Below, piece after piece: positions 1 through 10,812 of a stretch of DNA of 64,000 bases. Source of the stretch: Clavaria fumosa (taxonomy: Eukaryota; Basidiomycota; Agaricomycetes; Agaricales; Clavariaceae); NCBI GenBank assembly GCA_951802425.1, contig OX637799.1:620001-684000 (forward strand). The letters run 5' to 3'. The position numbers and the translations under genes were made by a program. How positions within the stretch are numbered: the stretch's first letter is position 1; each line of letters begins with the position of its first letter. The notes beneath the pieces are model-generated. The model was not told the DNA's origin, made no database searches, and saw only the letters and a program-made list of their open reading frames with translations.

Positions 1-62
1 TCTTGCTACATGAAGACCTAGTTGAAGTTGACATCAAATTGTAGACAATTGATAGCCTTAGA

Positions 63-245
63 CTAACCTTTTAATCCATCCTCTTTCCACTGTGATTTGT
101 TTTCAATGATCAAGGTAGTGTCAAAGCATGGTGGAGTTGCTGGCTTGCATGGTCCATTAGAATGGCCAGGCATTCCATGAATCTGATATAATTGTTCATC
201 AGCTTGGGGCTTGGATGGCAACTTGACAGTAATATATTTATACAC
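63..245 (-). pseudogene. Uncharacterised ORF fragment
   Basis: A 60-codon reading frame on the minus strand, ending in a stop at 63. The product is mildly hydrophilic and has no motif I can name. The C-terminal stretch FDTTLIIENKSQ resembles tails of long transposon-associated proteins of mushroom-forming fungi, but this is a weak impression. No promoter or splice sites could be assigned. It may be the end of a decayed transposon gene that lies outside the window or was lost. Confidence 0.2.
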
Positions 246-585
246 ATCAAATCAATCATGATAGTTTGGATGAATATGATCTCTTCCAAAAGATTGCTCC
301 AAAAAGGTGTTCAAAGCTTGGATAAAGCTAGGTACCCATTTATTTTGGTAAATTAGTACAGAAAATATCAATTTTTTTTTTGACATATCCACATTAATCT
401 ACAGATCAAGTAGTGTCTTATGAAAAAAAAAAATCTTGAGAATTGCTTGAGAATTGACTGAGAAATGGGCCAGAACATTTGTGGGTCAATGATTTGGTAA
501 GCTTGCTGTACTTGTGGCATGGTGGGAATTGCCATCCCAGAAAGTCGTCACATGCTCTGTGTTGAACTTGTCATTCTCTCTGCCT
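246..585. other. No gene seen
   Basis: AT-rich DNA with two homopolymer tracts (T run near 366, A run near 423). I see no supported gene or structured repeat. Confidence 0.4.
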
Positions 586-587
586 CC

Positions 588-905
588 CACCATCACCCTC
601 TCTCCTCCCTTTCTCCCATCCCCAGCAACGACGACAGCGGCGACGGCACCCTCACCCTCTCTCCTCCCTTTCTCCCATCCCCAGCAACGACGACAGCGGC
701 GACGGCACCCTCACCCTCTCTCCTCCCTTTCTCCCATCCCCAGCAACGACGACAGCGGCGACGGCACCCTCACCCTCTCTCCTCCCTTTCTCCCATCCCC
801 AGCAACGACGACAGCGGCGACGGCACCCTCACCCTCTCTCCTCCCTTTCTCCCATCCACAGCAACGACGACAGCGGCGACGGCACCCTCACCCTCACCTC
901 CAGCG
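588..905. repeat. Minisatellite, 59-bp unit, about five copies
   Basis: The block containing AGCAACGACGACAGCGGCG recurs with starts at about 624, 683, 742, 801 and 860, a period of 59 bp. Copies are nearly identical apart from a late CCATCCCC to CCATCCAC change. Because 59 is not a multiple of three, successive copies rotate through all frames, so the long Pro/Ser/Thr-rich open frames across it are very probably not genes. Confidence 0.9.
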
Positions 906-1484
906 ATGATGATGACGGCGGCAGCACCCTCACCCTCACCCTCCTCCAGTGATGACGACGGCGGCGGCGGTACCCTCACCCTCTCTCTCTCCTCCAGTGA
1001 TGACGGCGGCGGCGGCGGCACCTCCTCCCTCTCCCTCTCCCTCTCCTTCAGTGACAACAGCGATGGTGGCGGCAGCGGCAACAACAGCAATGGTGGCGGC
1101 GGCAGCAACAACAGCGATGGTGGCGGCGGCAGCAACAACAGCGATGGTGGCGGCGGCAGCAACAACAGCAATGGTGGCGGCGGTGGCAACAACAGCGATG
1201 GTGGCGGTGGCAGCAACAACAGCAATGGTGGCGGCAACAACAGCAACGGCGGCAGCAACAACTGCGATGGCGGTGGCAACAACTGCGACGGCGGCAGCAA
1301 CAACTGCAATGGCGGTGGCAACAACTGCGACGGCGGCGGCAACAACTGCGATGGCGGTGACAACAACAGCGATGGTGGCAGCGGCAGCAACTACAGCGAC
1401 GGTGGTGGCAACGACGGCGGCAACGACAGCAACGGTGGCGGCGGTGATGGCGGCGACAGCGGCAGCGGCGGCGGCAGCAGCAGC
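906..1484. repeat. GGC/AAC trinucleotide-derived array
   Basis: Imperfect GGC, GAC and AAC triplets merge into a higher-order motif of the form GGTGGCGGCGGCAGCAACAA, repeated from about 1060 to 1480, preceded by CT-rich tracts. Long open frames exist in several frames on both strands (Gly/Asn-rich, Ala/Thr-rich, Pro/Leu-rich), as expected of a stop-poor triplet array. I do not call a gene. Confidence 0.85.
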
Positions 1485-1539
1485 AATGGCCCAGGCCCCC
1501 TACTGCAGTCTCAGACTGACAGCGGGGACCTGGGCCATT
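1485..1539. repeat. 55-bp palindromic module, copy 1
   Basis: The segment begins AATGGCCCAGGCCCC and ends GGGGACCTGGGCCATT, so its ends form an imperfect inverted repeat around a variable centre. Three other copies of exactly 55 bp occur at 4428, 5624 and 58217, each beside GC-rich simple repeats. Confidence 0.8.
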
Positions 1540-1730
1540 GATTTTGTGGTGGCTGGTGTGCAGAGGAAGGAAGGAGCAGTGGTGGCAGCAGGAAGCGGCA
1601 CATAGCACTACCATAGTCTACTGTAGTATCAACCCAGGCTACCATTTGAGACAAGTGAACTACCATGTACCATTGAATCACATTTATGTCCTTTGTATAC
1701 TCTGGTGCATTGTATGGGATCTACTCAGTG

Positions 1731-1858
1731 CTACAGAGCAATATATAAGAACTACCATTACTACAGAGCAATATATGGGAACTACTGTTACTACAGAGCA
1801 ATATATGGGAACTACCATTACTACAGAGCAATATATGGGATCTACTGGGTCTATATAA
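1731..1858. repeat. 30-bp tandem repeat, about four copies
   Basis: The unit ACTACAGAGCAATATATGGG plus ten more bases recurs four times with a few substitutions. No gene is evident in it. Confidence 0.85.
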
Positions 1859-1925
1859 CTCGTTACTAGCTACTGAGCTACTGCTGCTACCATGACTACA
1901 TAGTACTATATTGTTTGAACTTTTT

Positions 1926-3551
1926 TTCCTGATGGAGTCCGAAATGAAGTTGTCGAGGTACTGCAGACACAGCAGCTCGAAGAGCCTCTCCCAAAACAAT
2001 CTGGCAGGACATGGTACAGGACAAAATGGTGCCTTTTGATAAGATCAATGGGTGCTTTGATAGAGGATATGATTTTCCAGATGCACCACATGATGTTGGA
2101 GGTGGTTACTCACTTGTCAAAGCTGAAAGCATTCCCTCAAAGAAAGCTGTTCAATCGGGCATGACAGGGGACCCGGAGCAGCAGGTGATAAGAAGAACTA
2201 GATCAATCAGAACTCCTGGAAAAAGAAAGGCAGATAATATTCTTACAGCGCCTTCCTTTCGCTGTGGCCTTAGATGGTCAGACTCTTCTGGGCATGTGTC
2301 TCCATCTGCCCTTTACACTTTAAATGCGCTTCCACTCCCTGATCCACCACATTTCCTTATTGATGACCCATCTGCACAAGCTAGCCTCAGCGCATACAAA
2401 GATCACATCAAAGCCGAGACTCCCTTCAACATTGACATGCTCGAATCAATGCTTTGCAGCCACCCCAACTGTCCTTTCACTTCTTCTGTAATAAAAGGTC
2501 TTCGTCAAGGGTTCTGGCCCTTGGATGAAGGTGACTGGAAGATAAATGCTGAGGAGATTGTTGAAAATTACTCTGTTGAGGAGAAAGATTTGGAAGCAAT
2601 TCGAACCTTCAGTATGTCCAGTTTCGCCCCTCATACTTCAGAGATCAAGAAGTCAAGGCCAGGCGGTGGTCAAATGAGGTCCCAAAACTTCTGCCCAGGG
2701 CCAAAACTTCTCCTCTTTTTGTTGTTTGGCAGAATGGTAAACCACAAGTAATCACTGACCACTCTGCATCCGGTCCGAATGACGGAATCCCTCGAGCAGA
2801 AGCCAAAGTACACTATGATGACATGCGAAGCTTCGGACAAGCCCTCCATGATGCCCGACGGTTGAATCCAGGACAGCGTCTTGTGACCTTCAAAGATGAT
2901 GTGGCAAAAGCATTCCTTAATCTGCCTGCTCACCCTTTGCGGCAGTTGAGACAATTTGTCCAGGTAGACGGAAAACTTTTTATTGTATGAAGGCTGGTCT
3001 TTGGGAACAGAGCATCACCGCGGATCTGGTGTGCCCTTTCCGGACTTCTTTGCTGGCTAGCTATCTTAAAGCTAGGAATTGTAGACCTCCATGTTTACAT
3101 GGATGACTTTTTCGGTTGGGATTTTGCTGATGAACTCATATATTTTCATGGGATCCTGCGCCCCAAGAGACAGGTCCAACTCCTGGTGTTTTGGGAAGCT
3201 ATCAAATGCCCTTTTGAAGACGAAAAACAACAGGCTGGTTGTCTACTCAAAGTCATCGGTTTTTGGGTTGATGTGAACCTTGGGACAATCTCCCTTGAGC
3301 CTAGTACCATTTCTGACATTGTTGACAAAGCCCAGACCTTTCTCGCAACCCCAGGTCGGCAACCACCCCTCCGAGAATGGTGGCACTTGTCAGGGCACCT
3401 TAACTGGATGCTCAATGTACTACCCTGGGGTTGGCCTGCACTTACAGAGTTGTATAGGAAGACAAGTGGAAAGAACCACCCTGGCAGTGGAATATTTACA
3501 CTGTGTGCCCATGGGCTAGTGGAAATCACCAACATATTACATGATTTATGA
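1926..3551 (+). pseudogene. Decayed DIRS/Ngaro-like reverse transcriptase
   Basis: Reading starts near 1926, shifts frame before 2011, continues to about 2609, shifts again, and then runs in one frame to 3551 apart from a TGA at 2988-2990. Similarity to the reverse transcriptase at 37725-39550 of this window is clear by eye: a GLRQGFWPLDEGDW block matches ALRNGFWPWAG, followed by the VITDHS block, VTFKDDVAKAFLNLP, a FGNRASPRIW block and a catalytic YMDD at about 3096-3107. The later HLSGHLNW block matches the thumb region of the other copy. RNase H and recombinase domains are missing. It is most likely a dead fragment of a tyrosine-recombinase retrotransposon. The Arg-to-stop change at 2988 looks like CGA to TGA. 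Confidence 0.75.
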
Positions 3552-4427
3552 GTTTCACCCAAAACTCAGTGCAAAATGGGTTGCAGGTGATTTTGCTGCA
3601 CCACTGGAATCACAGGTGATTCAAGTAAATTAATGCATTAATCTATGGTAATTACAGTAAGTGTGTGATGCATAGATGACGGTAAGTTTGCGAATGGTGA
3701 GGATGCATCATCACCCAGAGGGAGATGATGCATGATGCCACCACACATCATGCATCACTCTTGCCATCATGCATCCCACTCGCTGATGCCTGCCGCCCGC
3801 CCTGCTTCCGCCACCCGCCGCCTGCCCTTCTGCTGCTACGTGCCGCCTGCCCTGCTGCCGCCACGGTGACCCGCCGCCCGCCCTTCTGCTGCTACGTGCC
3901 GCCTGCCCTGCTGCCGCCACCTGCCTCTGCCCTGCTGCCGCCACCCGCTGCCCGCCCTGCTGCCGCCACCCGCCGCCCACCCTGCTGCTGCCACCTGCCG
4001 CCCGCCCTGCTGCTGCCACCTGCCGTCCGCCCTGCTGCTGCCACCCGCCGCCCGCCCTTCTGCTGCTACATCACCTACGTGCCGCCTGCCCTGCTGCCGC
4101 TACCCGCCGCCCGCCCTGCTGCTGCCACCCGCCTCTGCCCTTCTGCTGCTACCTGCCGCCCGCCGCCCGCCGTGCTGCTGCCACCCGCTGCCCGCCCTGC
4201 TGCCGCCACCCGCCGCCCGCCCTTCTGCCGCCGCCCGCTCCCCACCCCGCTGCTCCTGCCTTGCTGCCACTGCCATTCCCCACACTACTGCTATGCCCTA
4301 CTCCTGCTGCTCCTGCTCCCTGCCCTGCTGCCACCAGCCGCCTGCCCTCCTGCCACCACCTGCCACCCACTCCCCACCCCGCTGCTCCTGCCCTGCCGTT
4401 GCTGCCACTCCCTGCCCAGCCACTACC

Positions 4428-4482
4428 AATGGCCCCAGTCCCCACCATTGGTCTGTGACCACGGTTGGGGGCTTGGGCCATT
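4428..4482. repeat. 55-bp palindromic module, copy 2
   Basis: Starts AATGGCCCCAGTCCCC and ends GGGGGCTTGGGCCATT. It lies in the left arm of the foldback structure and is almost identical to the copy at 58217. Confidence 0.85.
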
Positions 4483-5623
4483 GCTACAGGGAGGGAGGGC
4501 GCACCCGGCAGGCAGCCTATCATAACCACCGTCGTCGTGCCTGTTGCCCCTGTTGCCCCCGTCAGCCCCATTGTTGTTGTTGTTGTTGTTGCCCCTCCTG
4601 CTGCCGTCGTCATTGCACTGCTGCTGAAGAGAGGGAGAGAGGGAGGGGGGAGAGAGCAGGGGGAGGGTGAAAGAAAGAGAAAAAAGGAAAGAAAAAAAAA
4701 GAGGGAGGAACATGTGCCAGCGGTCATTGTCATTGCCTGCACCTCATTGAGACCCATAAGTCACAGCCACAGTATCTGTCCTACTGACAGAAAAACTGTC
4801 CCTGCATCTTAGTATGAGTATAATAAATTCTGAAAATAATTGGGAAGGATTGAGTCCACATGCTCAACAATCCTATGTTAAATTTACAATGTAGAATGCT
4901 GTCTAAAAAGTGTGATGATGATTGAATCAGTTTCTCGCTTTACAGTTACATGTGTGACTAGACAACTGCCTTGACCAGCCACACCATGCTCGTGCCAGCA
5001 ATGGTGCATCACCATCCCCATTCCCCTTCTTCTCTCTCTAATCCATCATTTTTGTGCTAATTGGTGACAATGACAGCAGCAGCAGCTGACGACGACATCG
5101 ACGACAGCTGCAGCAGACAACGACGGCGATGATGGCTGCCACAGACGGTGGCAACTATGACAGCAGATGGTGCAATGGCGACCACAGCAGCAGCAACCGA
5201 TGATGACCACGGCGGCAGCGGCTGCAGCCGCCAGCAACAACAGCCAGGGACAATGACAACGACAGCTGCAGGGGCCAGCAATGACAGCGACGGCTGCACG
5301 GCCAGCGATGATGACAACAGCTGGACAACGATGACGATGACGATGACAGCGGCGGCTAGGGCTCTTCCCCCAGGTGACGACGGCGATGACGACGACGGCT
5401 GGTGCGTGTTCCTCTCTCTTTTTTTCTTCTTTCCTTTTTTCTCTTTCTTTCACCCTCCCCCCTCTCTCTCTCGCCTCCCTCTCTCCCTCTCTTCAGCAAC
5501 GGCGGCAGGAGGGGCAACAACAACGACAACAACGACGGGGCTGACGGGGGCAACAGGGGCGACGGGTGCGACGACGGCAGCCACGATAGGCTGCCTGCCA
5601 GGTGCACCCTCCCTCCCTGTAGC

Positions 5624-5678
5624 AATGGCCCAAGCCCCCAACCGTGGTCACAGACCAATGGTGGGGACTGGGGCCATT
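5624..5678. repeat. 55-bp palindromic module, copy 3
   Basis: Starts AATGGCCCAAGCCCCC and ends GGGGACTGGGGCCATT. It is the reverse complement of copy 2 with few changes, as expected from its place in the opposite arm. Confidence 0.85.
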
Positions 5679-6164
5679 GGTAGTGGCTGGGCAGGGAGTG
5701 GCAGCAACGGCAGGGCAGGAGCAGCGGGGTGGGGAGCGGGTGGCAGGCGGTGGCAGGAGGGCAGGTGGCCAGTGGCAGCAAGGCAGGGAGCAGGAGCAGC
5801 AGGAGCAGGGCATAGCAGTAGTGTGGGGAATGGCAGTGGCAGCAAGGCGGGAGCAGCGGGGTGGGGAGCGGGCGGCGGCAGAAGGGCGGGCGGCGGGTGG
5901 CGGCAGAAGGGCAGAGGCAGGTGGCGGCAGCAGGGCGGGCAGCAGGTGGTGGCGGCAGGGCAGGCGGCAGGCGTCAGCGAGTGGGATGATGCAATGTGCT
6001 GGGAGGCAGGGATGATGCATTGAGGAGATGGGGATGATGCAATGCGATGGGAGCTGGGGAGGCGAGGGTGATGCAATGCAGTGGCATGGCAACTTACTGT
6101 CTTCCATGCATAACCGACTAACGGTAATTAGCCTAAATAATGCATCAGATTGCTCACCTCATGT

Positions 6165-7240
6165 GGGAATCAGGGGATTTTCACTATGCAAAGACAGAGG
6201 GAAACTGATCACCATCTGCATCAGATGATTTTCACTCTGGTTTACAAACACCATATTAGGATTGGGTGATTTTCACTGGTAACATCATGTGCTCGTGCAA
6301 CTTCGGTAACTTCCGGGGTTCCAAGTATATACAGTCCCTGCGATCGGAGTTCGAATTTTTCTCTTTTCCCCCATTCCTTTCTCGTACTCGCTCTCGTCGT
6401 TCTCGTCGTACTCGTCATTCGTTATTACATTATGTAGTTGTAAATATTTTAAAATCAAAGTGTCCCACTCATGAAAGGGCACATAATGCGTGGCAAGCCC
6501 GCGAGTAAACCATCCAAGTGGAAGAAAATCAGCAAACGAGGATGCAAGCGAGGATGCAAACGAGGATGCGCTAAGAGCAATGCATGAGCGTGTCAGGTAT
6601 GGTCCATGTCCGCGCTGCCGCTCGCGAGCCATACTGAACCATCCCCTTCCATCCCTAGGACCGAGTAGTCGCAGATATGTGGACAAAAGTTATCATTAAC
6701 GCAGGCACATGGCAATCTATGCGTATTGAGAGTGACTATGGTACGCAGGTTCTCAGTCATCCTCGCCTCCTCCCTTGTTCTCATTCTCACTGTCTTCCTT
6801 CGAATGTACGGAATCTAATTCGTCAATATGACAACGTTTGTCTGTGCAAACTTGTGTATCTGGCAGCTTTCTCTTGCTCCACGACTATCTTATGTTGCCC
6901 ATGTTTAATTGGAGCCCTTTTCGCTCCCAGCACGATCCGATGCCTGCAATGTCCAATCGTGCATGTACTGGTGCTCCATTCTCATTCCACGTCATTGGGT
7001 ATCAATGCTTTTTCAATGCGAAGACTCAGGACAGTCAATGAAGTTCAAATGCAGCGTATATTTGACGCTGCGGAAGTGAGTTGAGCAAAAATTTTACATG
7101 TTATCCCTTCAGCAACTGAAGAGTCCTATTTCACATGGCTCATCACCGTGACGTCTGCGCAGGCGATTCCATCAACACATCCGTGGATTGAACGCCGCAG
7201 AACTACTTACATCTCTCCTGTCAAAACTCCACATCCAGCA
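6165..7240. other. No gene I can support
   Basis: Three near-identical GATTTTCACT words occur at about 6177, 6228 and 6267, and a 12-bp triple repeat (AAACGAGGATGC type) at about 6534-6570. Short open frames exist on both strands, including a 33-codon Lys/Arg/Cys-rich frame starting near 6486, but none has a recognisable domain or convincing splice structure. Confidence 0.35.
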
Positions 7241-7242
7241 AC

Positions 7243-7594
7243 TCATAGTAGTATATCCGCACGTCGGTGAGCCAAATGCATGTTTTGCCTAGCATCGTGC
7301 AGCTGACATTGGCAAATACTGGCTATTTTCTGGGCTTGATCATACTGTGCCTCGGCGAAACACATAAGAATCCGCAGGGATTGGCATAGTTCATATGCCT
7401 GGTGTAGTTTTTGGTGCGCGGATATGTGAGGTACCTAGGAAATGGTAAGGGTGCTTGTTTGTGCATGAATCGCATATGTAACTTACATTCATCAGTATGT
7501 GTCGCAGTGCTTCAGCGAACTGCTCGTCGTTATTCTCTACAGTCTGTGCCTCAGGAGCTGGGTGGGTGGGGGTCATCGGATCTGAAGGATCCAT
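7243..7594 (-). CDS. Small spliced hypothetical protein, 99 aa
   Basis: Exon 1 (7594-7487) encodes 36 residues starting MDPSDPMTPTHPAPEAQ. It meets a good donor (GTAAGT, 7486-7481), and a 52-nt intron ends in TTTCCTAG at 7435. Exon 2 (7434-7243) continues in phase for 63 residues to TGA. The joined product is helix-prone and rich in Ala, Gln, His and Leu. I do not recognise the family. Support is the canonical splice pair, typical intron length for a mushroom-forming fungus, and an uninterrupted frame after splicing. The unspliced frame would add a Cys-rich tail that is probably intron. Confidence 0.5.
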
Positions 7595-7787
7595 GGTTGG
7601 GATGCACCTCGTTGCGCTCCTGGACAGAGCAGAAATATGGGCACTATAAAATGTGCGAAGCTTTATTTGAAGGTATGTCTATGAAGGACCAAACTGGACA
7701 AAATTCAAATCTTGGGTCATTTATGCTTCCAGACATGCATGCACACATGTGTACATGCATGGACATGCATGGACATGTATGTCCAGA

Positions 7788-7857
7788 CATGTCCATACAT
7801 GTCCATACATGTCCATACATGTCCATACATGTCCATACATGTCCATACATGTCCATC
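7788..7857. repeat. 10-bp tandem repeat (ACATGTCCAT)
   Basis: About seven near-perfect copies of ACATGTCCAT. Each contains the self-complementary ACATGT. Confidence 0.9.
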
Positions 7858-7969
7858 TGCATACATGTGTGCCCATTCATGTACATGCATGGGCCATGAA
7901 TGTGCATATGTGTCCATGTATGGGCACATGTGTCAATATTGGCCCTGTGTGTGCAAATGTATGCCAATA

Positions 7970-8425
7970 TATGTGCAAGCTTATGCCAATTTGTGCAAGC
8001 TTATGCTAAAATATGTGCAAGCCCATGCCAATTTGTGCAGAATTATGCTAAAATTTGTGCAAGCTTATGCCAATTTGTGCAAGCTTATGCCAATTTGTGC
8101 AAGCTTATGCTAAAATATGTGCAAGCCCATGCCAATTTGTGCAGAATTATGCTAAAATTTGTGCAAGCTTATGCCAATTTGTGCAAGCTTATGCCAATTT
8201 GTGCAAGCTTATGCTAAAATATGTGCAAGCCTATGCTAATTTGTGCAAGCTTATGCTAAAATATGTGCAAGCCTATGCCAATTTGTGCAGAATTATGCTA
8301 AAATATGTGCAAGCTTATGCCAATTTGTGCAGAATTATGCTATTGTATGTGCAAGCTTATGCCAATTTGTGCAGAATTATGCTTATATGTGTGCAGGTCT
8401 ATGTCAATTTGTGCAGACTTGTTAC
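7970..8425. repeat. 20/21-bp tandem array with HindIII-like core
   Basis: About 22 units alternate between forms such as AATTTGTGCAAGCTTATGCC and AAATATGTGCAAGCCCATGC, with unit lengths of 20 or 21 bp and a longer-range pattern of variants. Translation gives heptad-like repeats (ICASLCQ, FVQAYAK). Several plus-strand frames stay open for long stretches, so open frames here carry little weight. Confidence 0.9.
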
Positions 8426-8439
8426 ATGTATATCTAGGT

Positions 8440-8852
8440 CATGGAGGTCAGGCAGATTCAAGTCCAGTTGGGGTTTGCAAGGTTCAGGCTGCTGCAGTGA
8501 GGGTAGAACCAGTCAGAGTTCTGGAGTTAGAATAGAATGAGCACTAGCCAGGTGCCTGTTGGAGTCTGAGCCAAGTGGGGCTGGGGTCAGAGTCAGATTT
8601 CCACAATTGTGGGGTGGTCTGGGAATGGTTAGGGTCAGTTGCAGTAATGCCTAACATGGGACTTCCTTTCTAGGTGACCACATTGACACCTGTGAAAAAG
8701 ACAAGCAAAAAGAATGCAGACACTCAGTCACTCAGCACTCTAGTCCATACAACACCCATAGTACACCTATACTAGCACCTCTAGACCTCCCACTCTTGCA
8801 GCACTACAGATAGTGAATGACATGGGTATGCAGACCTGCATGGGTAAGTGAG
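8440..8852. other. Left flank of Gypsy-1, no gene seen
   Basis: Unique-looking DNA. The five bases before the LTR are GTGAG and do not match the right flank of the element. Confidence 0.4.
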
Positions 8853-9157
8853 TGTCAGGATCGCTTACATAAGCAGGTTGGAAAGGCCAAGAAAGGATCG
8901 CAAAAGAGTTGCGGGAAGTTTGCAGACGAGTCACGTGACCCGAACGGGTGGTGGCTTACATAATGGGAAAATCACGTGACCCGGGCCTGGACGCATCACG
9001 TGACGCACGGGGTCCGAGCGTGGGAACGCCGGCAACTCCTGAACCGCTCGCTATATATACTACGTCGCTTTCTTACTTGTACCCTTTTCCCCTTATGTTA
9101 GTATCGTCATCATCGACCTTACATTAAGTTGTGTGAACCGTGAGACTAAGTCTGACA
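8853..9157 (+). repeat. Gypsy-1 5' LTR with TATA box and three CACGTG boxes
   Basis: Begins TGTCAGGATCGC and ends AGTCTGACA. CACGTG palindromes at 8932, 8973 and 8997 are each in the context TCACGTGAC, the type of site bound by bHLH factors. A CTATATATAC TATA-like box lies at about 9050. These are the likely promoter elements. Confidence 0.93.
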
Positions 9158-9810
9158 CAATACTAACATCAACCCCTGTCTGCCCTAGCCCCGTGTCCTA
9201 ACCCGGCTAGCCTGGACCCCTATCTCAAACTGTCACACTCTGTGACAGCTTATCCCCCTCATCCTCTTTCTCTTTACCCTGCCCACGGTGTGCAACAGAA
9301 CCGTGTGAAATTTTTACTGTGTGTAGATACACGTGACCAGACCCGGAGGAAGTCTACTGTGACCCTCCCCAAGAGACACTGAGTGCCAAAGGCCCGGAAC
9401 TTTGCTTTACAGCTACGTACCAGTGAATCGTGTAGTGTACAGGGCACGGAAAGGCCCTATACATAGTTTTTCTGTAGTTTCCTGGTCCAGTGGACAGGGC
9501 CCTTGCTCTGTGACCATTGTCAGAAGGGCACACGGGCAACTCACTAGGAGTTGTGGAGTGACCACCTGGGACACCATTCGGGCCCCACGCTAGCAACAAG
9601 TTTTATAGAATAAGAGTTCTATAAGTACCTAGATACATAGAGAGCAGCCTGAGAGGACAGGACTGCTAAGAGATCGAAGAAATCCTGAGTGCCCAAGGCC
9701 CAGAATTCTATTTACAGCGTCTGCGTCCGAGACCGGGTCGAGCCCAGCTCCCCCCCGATTCCCCTGTTACCGACGTCCCCGAAACCCCATCACCACCACC
9801 AGGGTCTGTG
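9158..9810 (+). other. Gypsy-1 untranslated leader
   Basis: About 650 bp between the LTR and gag. I could not assign a standard tRNA primer-binding site directly after the LTR. No convincing ORF. Confidence 0.5.
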
Positions 9811-10812
9811 ATGGCTGACCACGTCGCCCCGCCTGAAGTCCATGCCACAAGGCTGGATTTAGTCGTCGCCCCATTCGATGGGCAAAAAAGAAATTTCCGT
9901 ACATTCCTCCGGTCGCTCCGCCTCCTGTTTATGGTGAATCCGATAATCTATGCCACGGACCTGGCAAAGGTCCTCTACACCCTCAGCAAAATTACTGGCG
10001 AGGGGTTTGCCGCAGAATGGGCAAATGTGAAGGGAGAGGAAATCCTGGGTAACAACGAAGTTGGAACCTGGGCAGAATTTGTGGAAGAGATGAAGCGAGC
10101 ATTCGATGACCCGAATGACCGTGCAACTGCCCTCGCAGATATTGCGAGGTTGAAACAGGGTGTCATGACGGCACCTGAGTTCTTCGCAAACTTCGAAACA
10201 ATGTTCCGAAGAGCGGGGATGACAGAAGTGGCCAATTCGGACATCCTGGTCCATTGGCTGGAGTCGAATCTGAGCAGGAGGCTAGTGCGAAAGGTCTATG
10301 GTGTTTCGCCAATGCCAGAGACCTACGTGCAGTGGAAGGCACTTGCCGAAAAGCTAGATGCTCAGCAGCATCGCCTCGACGGAGTCATCGCACAACAGAA
10401 CCCTGTGCGTCCTGCTCTGCCCGCAACCAGCTGCCCCCTCCCTCAACAAACCCGCTTCGCCCCAGCCCCCCGTCCCTTCCTGGCCCAGCCTCTGGCCCGC
10501 ACCCCTGCCCCTCCCACCATGCCGCGTCCCACCAATGCCAGTGATGCCATGGTGGTGGATCGTGCCCGTGCCCCTGGAGTGTTGCGCACCTGCTTCCAAT
10601 GTGGCCAAGCTGGTCACATGGTGAGAGATTGCCAGCTCCAGGACACATGTCCGCAGATCCCGAGGCCGCAGATCCGCGCCGTGGAAAGCCAGGCACGTAG
10701 TGAAGAGGACTATGAGAACGAGATCGCACTGCTCCGAGACTGCCTGGATTTGCTCGAGAGAGAGAAGAGGGCTCCTGTTGAAGAGCCGGATTTTGGAGAC
10801 GAGGCCCAGTGA
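9811..10812 (+). CDS. gag: Gypsy-1 Gag
   Basis: The first ATG of the frame is at 9811, and the 333-residue product ends at TGA 10810-10812. The N-terminal half has the capsid-like block with FDGQKRNFRTFLRSLRLLF near residue 25 and KITGEGFAAEW near residue 65. A Pro-rich linker is followed by one zinc knuckle, CFQCGQAGHMVRDC, at about residue 270. An acidic tail ends GDEAQ. Gag forms the particle shell and binds genomic RNA. The stop overlaps the pol frame, which is at -1 relative to gag. Confidence 0.92.
   Translation: MADHVAPPEVHATRLDLVVAPFDGQKRNFRTFLRSLRLLFMVNPIIYATDLAKVLYTLSKITGEGFAAEWANVKGEEILGNNEVGTWAEFVEEMKRAFDDPNDRATALADIARLKQGVMTAPEFFANFETMFRRAGMTEVANSDILVHWLESNLSRRLVRKVYGVSPMPETYVQWKALAEKLDAQQHRLDGVIAQQNPVRPALPATSCPLPQQTRFAPAPRPFLAQPLARTPAPPTMPRPTNASDAMVVDRARAPGVLRTCFQCGQAGHMVRDCQLQDTCPQIPRPQIRAVESQARSEEDYENEIALLRDCLDLLEREKRAPVEEPDFGDEAQ

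Larger units (their letters stand above)
3625..6160. mobile_element. Large GC-rich foldback (inverted-repeat) structure
   Basis: The left arm (about 3625-4735) and right arm (about 5385-6160) are inverted copies. Both carry, outside in, an AT-rich tip with a shared TGCATTA and TAATTAC motif, a TGATGCA-rich stretch, arrays of CCGCC-type trinucleotides, the 55-bp palindromic module, a GGGAGGGNGCACC stretch, a triplet run, and a purine/pyrimidine tract. The arms differ in length because the tandem parts have expanded differently. The roughly 650-bp centre is rich in CAG/GAC triplets. No transposase is encoded. It resembles a foldback element, but I found no clear target duplication, so segmental inverted duplication is also possible. 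Confidence 0.6.

Noticed and set aside
514..1614. Several overlapping long ORFs (Pro-, Ala/Thr-, Gly/Asn- and Cys/Arg-rich) on both strands
   Set aside because: All are readings of the same minisatellite and triplet arrays, without domains, splice sites or codon structure of real genes.
3711..6107. Many long low-complexity ORFs on both strands
   Set aside because: They follow from stop-poor CCGCC/CTGCC repeats and mirror each other between the inverted arms.
7788..8425. CRISPR-like array
   Set aside because: Units are contiguous without unique spacers, and the genome is eukaryotic.
9402..9599. Small ORFs in the Gypsy-1 leader
   Set aside because: Short, without motifs, and not matched in the related Gypsy-3.
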